DNA of 12,131 nucleotides from NCBI GenBank assembly GCA_025456385.1, contig JALOKS010000138.1:1-12131 (forward strand), given 5' to 3'. Made by a program: the position numbers and the translations under genes. Positions 8,053 to 12,131 of the stretch are shown here, one piece after another. The first letter of the stretch is position 1; every line of letters starts with the position of its first letter. The DNA is from Thermoanaerobaculales bacterium. GTDB lineage: Bacteria; Acidobacteriota; Thermoanaerobaculia; Thermoanaerobaculales; Sulfomarinibacteraceae. The notes beneath the pieces are model-generated. The model worked only from the letters and a program-made list of their open reading frames with translations. It was not told where the DNA came from and did no database searches.

Positions 8053-9696
8053 ATGAAGATCGTGGAATGCGTGCCGAACATCTCGGAAGGCCGGCGGCCC
8101 GAGCTCTACAAGGCCGTCGCGGATGCGGCGGCGTCCGTGCCGGGCGTCAAGCTGCTCGATGTCGATCCGGGTGCCGAGACCAACCGCACGGTGATCACCT
8201 TCGTCGGCGAGCCCGAGGCGGTGCTCGAGGGGGCCTTCCAGCTCACGGCGGCGGCGCGGCGGTTGCTCGACATGCGGGACCACCGCGGCGCCCACCCGCG
8301 GATGGGGGCGGTGGATGTGTGCCCTTTCGTGCCGGTCGCCGGCGTGTCCATGGACGAGTGCGTGGAGCTCGCCCGCCGTCTCGGCGCAAGAGTGGGGGAG
8401 GAGCTCGCGCTGCCGGTGTACCTCTACGAGTTCGCCGCCAGCCGCCCCGAGCGCCGCTCGCTGGCGGCGGTCCGCAAGGGTGAGTACGAGGCCCTCGCGG
8501 CCAAGCTGGCGACCCCGGACTTCGCTCCCGACTTCGGCCCGGCGGTCTTCGTGCCGGAGTTCGGGGCGATGGTCATCGGCGCGCGCAAGTTCCTGGTCGC
8601 CTACAACGTCAACCTGAACGTCACGGACAAGCGCTGGGCCAACCGGGTCGCCTTCGACGTCCGTGAGAACGGACGCACCGTCACCGGCCCCGACGGCAGG
8701 GAGACGCGGCAGCCGGGCATGCTGCAGGCGGTGCGCGGCGTCGGCTGGTACATCCCGGAGTACGGCTGCGCCCAGGTCTCGATGAACCTGGTCGACCTCG
8801 ACGTGACGCCGGTTCACGCCGCATTCGACGCCTGCGACGAGAGCGCGCGGTCGCGCGGGCTCCGGGTCACGGGCTCCGAGCTGGTCGGCCTCATTCCGAA
8901 GTCGGCGCTCCTCGACGCCGGCCGCCACTACCTCGGCCGCATGGGCCGCTCGCGCGGCCTGCCGGAGGCGGACATCATCCACGTCGCCGCTCGCTCCCTC
9001 GGCCTCGCCGAGGTCACCGGCTTCGACCCCGACGAGAAGATCATCGAGCGCATCCTGGCTCCGGAGCGGCCGCTTGCAGCGATGAGCCTGCAGGCCTTCG
9101 CCGACGAGACCTCGCGCGATTCCGCGGCCCCCGGCGGCGGCTCGGTCGCCGCGCTCGCGGGCGCGCTGGGCGCCGCCCTCGCCGCCATGGTGGCGAACCT
9201 GCCCCACCCGAAGGGGGAGTACGAGGCGGTGCGGGACGAGCTCGAAGCGGTGGCGGTCCGCGCCCAGGACCTGAAGCAGCAGCTCCTCGATGCGATCGAT
9301 GCCGACACCTGGGCCTTTCAGGCTCTGGTGGAGGCCGCCAAGGTGACCGGCAGCGGCCGGGAGCGTGCGGCCCGCGAGGCGACGCTCGGTGCCGCTCGGG
9401 TGCCGCTCGGGGTCGCCGAGGCCTGCCCCGAGATCGCCGAGCTCTGCAGCCGCGCGCGGCGGCTCGGGCTCGCCGCGTCGGCCTCCGACGCCGCAGTCGG
9501 CGCCGGAATGGCGCGCGCCGCGGCGGTCGGCGCCGCCATGAACGTGCGGATCAACCTCCAGGACATGCGCGACGACCCGGAGGCCGCGTCGCTGCTCGAG
9601 CGCGCGGACCAGGCGGTCCGCGCGACCCGCGAGCGCGCGGAGGCGGTTGAAACCGCGGTGTGGGAGGCGCTCGGCGGGCGGGTCAGCGACCTGTAA
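8053..9696 (+). CDS. ftcD: Bifunctional glutamate formimidoyltransferase / formimidoyl-THF cyclodeaminase
   Basis: The N-terminal part moves the formimino group from N-formimino-L-glutamate (a histidine breakdown product) to tetrahydrofolate. The C-terminal part then releases ammonia to give 5,10-methenyl-THF. The 547-residue length equals the fused animal-type enzyme. The N-terminal domain (about 2-180) starts KIVECVPNISEGR and holds the catalytic His81 in RGAHPRMGAVDVCPFVP (porcine His82). The second transferase domain spans about 181-325. The cyclodeaminase domain (about 340-547) has the Gly-rich APGGGSVAALAGALGAALAAMV helix and the conserved acidic stretch IDADTWAF (D416, D418). The domain join is near residue 335 with no stop or frame change. 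The start is supported by GGAG 7 nt upstream and a nearby promoter. No other hut genes are in the window, so it may serve general folate one-carbon supply or partner with distant hut genes. Confidence 0.96.
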   Translation: MKIVECVPNISEGRRPELYKAVADAAASVPGVKLLDVDPGAETNRTVITFVGEPEAVLEGAFQLTAAARRLLDMRDHRGAHPRMGAVDVCPFVPVAGVSMDECVELARRLGARVGEELALPVYLYEFAASRPERRSLAAVRKGEYEALAAKLATPDFAPDFGPAVFVPEFGAMVIGARKFLVAYNVNLNVTDKRWANRVAFDVRENGRTVTGPDGRETRQPGMLQAVRGVGWYIPEYGCAQVSMNLVDLDVTPVHAAFDACDESARSRGLRVTGSELVGLIPKSALLDAGRHYLGRMGRSRGLPEADIIHVAARSLGLAEVTGFDPDEKIIERILAPERPLAAMSLQAFADETSRDSAAPGGGSVAALAGALGAALAAMVANLPHPKGEYEAVRDELEAVAVRAQDLKQQLLDAIDADTWAFQALVEAAKVTGSGRERAAREATLGAARVPLGVAEACPEIAELCSRARRLGLAASASDAAVGAGMARAAAVGAAMNVRINLQDMRDDPEAASLLERADQAVRATRERAEAVETAVWEALGGRVSDL

Positions 9697-9751
9697 AATC
9701 CGCCCCCAGTCATGGTCCGCGGTGGCGGGCTCCGGGTTAGGCTCGGGGCGA

Positions 9752-9757
9752 GAGGGG
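9752..9757 (+). promoter_or_regulatory. Ribosome-binding site deciding the MauE/DoxX-like start
   Basis: GAGGGG lies 5 nt before the ATG at 9763. The in-frame ATG at 9712 lacks an SD and would add 17 Gly/Arg-rich residues, so 9763 is preferred. Confidence 0.55.
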
Positions 9758-9762
9758 AAGGC

Positions 9763-10800
9763 ATGAGCCACGACACGATCAACGGCCGCTCCCGGATCGC
9801 GGGAACGGCGGCGGTGTTTCTGGCCAGGGTCCTGGTCCCGGCCTGGCTGGCGGCGGGTGCGATCCTCAAGCTCGTGGACCTGAGCCCGAGCCACCTGCCG
9901 GCCGCCATCATCAAGTGGTTCGGCGGCAACGGCCTCGACCTGATGTTCGTGCTCCGCTTCTCGATCGCCGCCGAGCTGGTGGTGGCCGTCGCCATGGTGC
10001 TGCTGCCGACCCTCGCACGCTGGATCGGCATCATCATGCTGACCGTCTTCGTGCCGGTGCTGGTCGGGGATGTGGCTCTCGGCGCCGCGAGCTGCGGCTG
10101 CTTCGGCGCGGTCGCGGTCAACCCCTGGGTCACCCTGGTGACCGACGTCACATTCCTCCTGGGTCTGCTCGTCCTGGGCCGCGGGGAGCCGCGGCTCGCC
10201 GTGACGGCGGCCGTCGCCACCTGGAGGGTCGTCCTGGTCGGGCTCGCGACCCTGCTCGCGTTCGCCGTCTCCTTCGGGCTGCGGGCGCCGGCGGGCCCGG
10301 GCGCGCCGGCGCCCGCGGCGGCGAACGACGCAGCCGGCGCGTCACGGCCGGCCGACGGCTTCTACCTCCCGATCTATGCGGACTGGGTCGGGCGGAGCTT
10401 CCGCGAACTCGAGATCGCGGCCTGGATCAGCGGTCTGCCGGACAACCTCGAAGAGGGCCGCCAGTACGTGCTCTTCTACCGCAAGGACTGCGAGCACTGC
10501 CACGAGCTGATGGAGCTCCACTTCGCGGGCGAGCTGCCGGCGCCGACCTTGGCGGTGGCTGTGCCGGAGCGGACCGGCTACCCGACCGAGAACCTGCAGA
10601 GCTTCCCGTGCGGTGCCTGCGGAACAGCCGAGCTGCCGGCGGGGGTCGATTGGTTCCTCCAGACCCCGGTGCTGGTGCGGCTCGAAGACGGCATCGTCGG
10701 CTGTGCAGCCGAGGTCGAGGCCATGGCCCCGCAGTGTCTGGAGGCGACAGAGCCCATGCTGTCACGGGCCGAGGATGTTGCGGGCGGGGCTGTGTTATAG
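9763..10800 (+). CDS. MauE/DoxX-like membrane protein fused to a thioredoxin-like domain
   Basis: A 345-residue two-part protein. Residues 14-172 contain about five hydrophobic segments (roughly 14-36, 59-81, 86-107, 120-138, 153-172). The motif C111-G-C113-F-G falls in the loop after the third; CGCFG is characteristic of MauE/DoxX-type redox membrane proteins. An Ala/Pro/Gly linker (173-197) leads to a soluble domain (198-345) with a thioredoxin-type C243-E-H-C246 after a hydrophobic strand (YVLFYRKD), a second C283-G-A-C286, and TPVLVRL (T301-P302), matching the cis-proline loop of thioredoxin folds. Further cysteines are C314 and C325. The likely role is electron transfer to or from thiols at the membrane, for example disulfide formation or reduction in the envelope; the substrate is unknown. 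It lies between ftcD and an OmpA lipoprotein, with a 60-nt gap to the latter. Specific function is not assigned. Confidence 0.82.
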   Translation: MSHDTINGRSRIAGTAAVFLARVLVPAWLAAGAILKLVDLSPSHLPAAIIKWFGGNGLDLMFVLRFSIAAELVVAVAMVLLPTLARWIGIIMLTVFVPVLVGDVALGAASCGCFGAVAVNPWVTLVTDVTFLLGLLVLGRGEPRLAVTAAVATWRVVLVGLATLLAFAVSFGLRAPAGPGAPAPAAANDAAGASRPADGFYLPIYADWVGRSFRELEIAAWISGLPDNLEEGRQYVLFYRKDCEHCHELMELHFAGELPAPTLAVAVPERTGYPTENLQSFPCGACGTAELPAGVDWFLQTPVLVRLEDGIVGCAAEVEAMAPQCLEATEPMLSRAEDVAGGAVL

Positions 10801-10801
10801 T
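10793..10801 (+). promoter_or_regulatory. Extended -10 promoter element for the OmpA lipoprotein
   Basis: TGT-TATAGT (10793-10801) fits the TGn-TATAAT extended -10 pattern, with 5/6 in the hexamer. It overlaps the stop codon of the preceding gene (10798-10800). No convincing -35 is present at 16-18 nt, as is common for extended -10 promoters. The leader to ATG 10861 would be about 50 nt. Confidence 0.45.
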
Positions 10802-10849
10802 ATCGCGGTGTCTGTCGGAGAGTGAGAGAAATCGAGTCTCATCAAAACT

Positions 10850-10857
10850 GGAGGTGA
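10850..10857 (+). promoter_or_regulatory. Strong ribosome-binding site of the OmpA lipoprotein gene
   Basis: GGAGGTGA is a full match to the anti-SD complement. The GGAGG core ends 6 nt before ATG 10861, which fits a highly expressed structural lipoprotein. Confidence 0.75.
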
Positions 10858-10860
10858 AAG

Positions 10861-11496
10861 ATGCGGAAGGTTCTGTCCCCGGCGCTGGCGGTCGTGGTGA
10901 TCCTCGGATTGTCGCTCACCGGCTGCGCCACCAAGAAGTACGTCGACGAGCAGATCTCGAGCCACGGCAAGGTCACCCAGACCAAGATCCACGAGGTCCA
11001 GACCTCGGTCGAGGCGAATCAGAAGGAGATCTCGGATCTCGCCGCCAAGCAGGCCGCGCTCGAGGCGGATGTGGCGAAGCTGTCGGAGACCGCCAGGGAT
11101 GCGCTGAAGCGCGCTGAGGAGGCGGGCGTCCTCGCGAAGGGCAGGTTCGTGTTCGAGGTCACCCTGACCGACAACGACGTCCAGTTCGCCTTCAGCAAGG
11201 CCGAGCTCTCTGACGCGGGTAAGGCCGCCCTCGACGCCTTCGCCGCCAAGGTGAAGGGCCTCAACCATGCCTTCGTCGAGATCCAGGGCCACACTGACAG
11301 CATCGGCAGCGACAGCTTCAACCTGAAGCTCGGCCACCAGCGCGCCGAGACCGCCATGAGGTACCTCAACGAGCAGGGCGTGCCGCTGTTCCGGATGAAC
11401 GTGATCTCCTACGGCGAGTTCAAGCCGATCGCAGACAACGAGACCAAGGAGGGCCGCGCCCAGAATCGTCGCGTGACCCTGATCGTGATGGAATAG
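10861..11496 (+). CDS. OmpA-domain (Pal-like) outer-membrane lipoprotein with coiled-coil stem
   Basis: This 211-residue lipoprotein probably anchors the outer membrane to peptidoglycan non-covalently. A signal peptide (1-21) ends in the lipobox L19-T-G-C22, so Cys22 would be lipidated. Residues about 27-92 form a charged heptad-like coiled coil (VDEQISSHGKV..., AKQAALEADVAKL). The OmpA C-terminal domain (about 97-211) carries GHTD with D146 and N154-L-x3-GHQRA with R161; this Asp-Arg pair, 15 residues apart, is the diaminopimelate-binding pair in Pal/OmpA proteins. The end is standard (EGRAQNRRVTLIV). The coiled-coil stem between lipid anchor and OmpA domain is longer than in classical Pal, and no tol genes are adjacent, so I do not assign pal. 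It has its own extended -10 element, a strong RBS and an intrinsic terminator, so it is probably a single-gene unit. Confidence 0.93.
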   Translation: MRKVLSPALAVVVILGLSLTGCATKKYVDEQISSHGKVTQTKIHEVQTSVEANQKEISDLAAKQAALEADVAKLSETARDALKRAEEAGVLAKGRFVFEVTLTDNDVQFAFSKAELSDAGKAALDAFAAKVKGLNHAFVEIQGHTDSIGSDSFNLKLGHQRAETAMRYLNEQGVPLFRMNVISYGEFKPIADNETKEGRAQNRRVTLIVME

Positions 11497-11519
11497 CGAG
11501 CACCCGCTCGTCATCTCGG

Positions 11520-11548
11520 CGCCCGGGCTTCGGCCCGGGCGTTTTCTT
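11520..11548 (+). terminator. Intrinsic terminator of the OmpA lipoprotein gene
   Basis: CGCCCGGGC-TTCG-GCCCGGGCG forms a perfect 9-bp stem closed by a stable UUCG-type tetraloop. The closing G is followed by TTTTCTT. It starts 23 nt after the stop codon and is the clearest terminator in the window. Confidence 0.88.
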
Positions 11549-11573
11549 GTACCGCCGCTGGATTGCACCCGCC

Positions 11574-11685
11574 GCCGCGGACTGGCGTCCGCGGCACGCG
11601 TCCTCCGGACCTCGGCTCTCCGAGAGCCGGGCTCTCGTCGAGCCTCCGTCCCTCGTCCGCTGTGCGGCTGCGCCGCACGGCGGAC
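11574..11685. repeat. Cluster of three consecutive GC-rich hairpins
   Basis: Three separate perfect or near-perfect palindromes lie in tandem. Hairpin a (11574-11595) is GCCGCGGAC-TGGC-GTCCGCGGC, a 9-bp stem. Hairpin b (11613-11629) is CGGCTCT-CCG-AGAGCCG, a 7-bp stem. Hairpin c (11655-11685) has a 14-bp stem with one G-T pair around a TGC loop. They follow the intrinsic terminator and are unlike each other in sequence. The region has no believable gene. They could be REP-like palindromes or parts of a structured RNA. Confidence 0.6.
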
Positions 11686-11739
11686 ATTGCGCGAAAGGCG
11701 CTGCCGTGGCGCGCTCGGTTTTTTCCCCGCCCCCGCCCC

Positions 11740-11896
11740 CCTCCCACCCACCCTCGGAAAATCGTCGCGCGCGACGCGCGGCGATTTTCCGAGGAGCAGG
11801 AGTTTCTGACCTGGCGCCGGGGTCACTTTGGCGACTCAGCGCCTATGGGGACTTCCTTGTGGCTTCCCTGGCGATTCAGTCGGGGTGGGTGGGAGG
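11740..11896. repeat. 157-nt segment bounded by a perfect 14-nt inverted repeat
   Basis: CCTCCCACCCACCC (11740-11753) is exactly inverted as GGGTGGGTGGGAGG (11883-11896). The left copy ends a pyrimidine stretch with six C-tracts (from 11725). Inside are the 41-nt palindrome at 11753-11793 and about 90 nt without recognisable features. The same C-tract motif borders the heptamer arrays of the other two elements. No target-site duplication was seen at the ends, so a MITE-like origin is not demonstrated. Confidence 0.6.
11753..11793. repeat. 41-nt palindrome, 19-bp stem with CG tip
   Basis: The arms begin CTCGGAAAATCG and end CGATTTTCCGAG, pairing over 19 positions with one G-T pair and a 3-nt CGA loop. 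An A/T run in each arm and an alternating CG tip make it a structural match to the palindrome at 7947-7990, although the sequences differ. Confidence 0.8.
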
Positions 11897-11897
11897 C

Positions 11898-11932
11898 AAA
11901 TCGGAAATCCGAAATCCAAAATCCGAAAACGC
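11898..11932. repeat. Heptamer repeat element 3 (single array)
   Basis: Five consecutive heptamers follow the G-tract motif: AAATCGG, AAATCCG, AAATCCA, AAATCCG, AAAACGC. The unit AAATCCG fits the AAAYYCR pattern of elements 1 and 2. There is no inverted left array, so this is a half element. A partial CCTCCCACC copy follows at 11938-11946. Confidence 0.75.
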
Positions 11933-11972
11933 ACCCCCTCCCACCTGTAAAATGAATCCGGACCTCGCACCA

Positions 11973-12131
11973 ATGGCCACCGGCGTGACGCCGTACCCGA
12001 TCCTCGCGGTGCTCGGCCCAGCGCGGGCCTCTGCCGAGGAGTGCGCGGTGGCCGAGCGGGTCGGCGCGGCGGCGGCCGCGGCCGGCTGGGTCGTGCTGAC
12101 CGGAGGAGGGCCTGGCGTCATGGAAGCGGCG
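11973..12131 (+). CDS. LOG-like (lysine decarboxylase-like fold) protein, N-terminal part; 3' end outside window
   Basis: The frame is open from ATG 11973 to the last base, giving 53 residues. The sequence PYPILAVLGPARASAEECAVAERVGAAAAAAGWVVLTGGGPGVMEAA matches the N-terminus of the LOG/TIGR00725-type Rossmann family: a first beta strand with a Gly-containing nucleotide loop, an amphipathic helix, then the TGGGxGxMEA phosphate-binding motif. Members include cytokinin riboside monophosphate phosphoribohydrolases and other nucleotide-binding proteins. The diagnostic downstream PGGxGTxxE motif is outside the window, so enzymatic activity cannot be judged. An in-frame ATG at 11952 (MNPDLAP...) is an alternative start; neither has a clear SD. 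A TAAAAT hexamer at 11948-11953 could be a -10 box. Confidence 0.72.
   Translation, partial: MATGVTPYPILAVLGPARASAEECAVAERVGAAAAAAGWVVLTGGGPGVMEAA

Noticed and set aside
9694..9743. Sigma70 promoter for the MauE/DoxX-like gene
   Set aside because: TAAAAT (9694) and TAGGCT (9738) resemble -10 boxes, but no acceptable -35 is found 16-18 nt upstream of either.
6910..9894. 994-codon - strand frame opposite gmd and ftcD
   Set aside because: A shadow of codon bias; crosses three + strand gene boundaries and a long palindrome, and has no family signature.
11563..11955. 130-codon open frame in the gap after the OmpA lipoprotein
   Set aside because: It is Arg/Pro-rich, runs through hairpins and the heptamer array, has no RBS, and matches no family. 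Its tail is just translated repeat.
11876..12121. 81-codon - strand frame opposite the LOG-like start
   Set aside because: It contains FSDFGFRISDLPPTHP, the translation of heptamer element 3, and overlaps a recognisable + strand family domain.

Overview
The window is about 12.1 kb of very GC-rich bacterial chromosome, with strong G/C preference at third codon positions. All recognisable genes lie on the + strand. An OmpA/Pal-type outer-membrane lipoprotein points to a diderm (Gram-negative) host. The gene set and style (Lon-like protease with an AAA_32-type ATPase, fused formiminotransferase-cyclodeaminase, MauE/DoxX-type redox membrane protein, AT-rich repeats between GC-rich genes) would fit an Acidobacteriota-like lineage. 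That is an inference from overall character; no taxonomic marker was tested.

Layout. (1) 1-1182 is the C-terminal end of a Lon-family ATP-dependent protease, cut by the window edge. (2) 1178-1227 holds a CRP-like palindrome and a good sigma70-type promoter, leading into a membrane-anchored M23 (LytM-type) peptidase at 1286-2167. (3) 2168-2479 holds a hairpin, an AT-rich heptamer repeat element and a promoter, leading into secA (2480-5269). guaB (IMP dehydrogenase) follows only 3 nt later (5273-6742), so the two are probably cotranscribed. (4) 6743-6884 holds a second heptamer element and a hairpin. It precedes a gmd (GDP-mannose 4,6-dehydratase) that is broken by a frameshift near codon 36. 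(5) A 44-nt near-perfect palindrome and a promoter precede ftcD, a bifunctional folate/histidine-degradation enzyme (8053-9696). (6) A MauE/DoxX-like membrane protein fused to a thioredoxin-like domain (9763-10800) comes next, then an OmpA-domain lipoprotein (10861-11496) with a clear intrinsic terminator. (7) 11497-11972 is a non-coding stretch full of hairpins, C-tracts and a third, half-size heptamer element. (8) The first 53 codons of a LOG-like protein run off the end.

The genes are mostly housekeeping and envelope functions (protein quality control, cell-wall hydrolysis, Sec export, GMP synthesis, folate one-carbon metabolism, outer-membrane anchoring) and do not form one pathway. The most unusual content is intergenic. 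Three gaps carry arrays of a degenerate heptamer that reduces to one consensus (AAAYYCR) and always abut a CCCACCC-type C-tract motif (or its complement). Two further gaps or sub-gaps carry long palindromes with an A/T run in each arm and an alternating CG tip. I found no CRISPR array, tRNA, rRNA, transposase or defence system.
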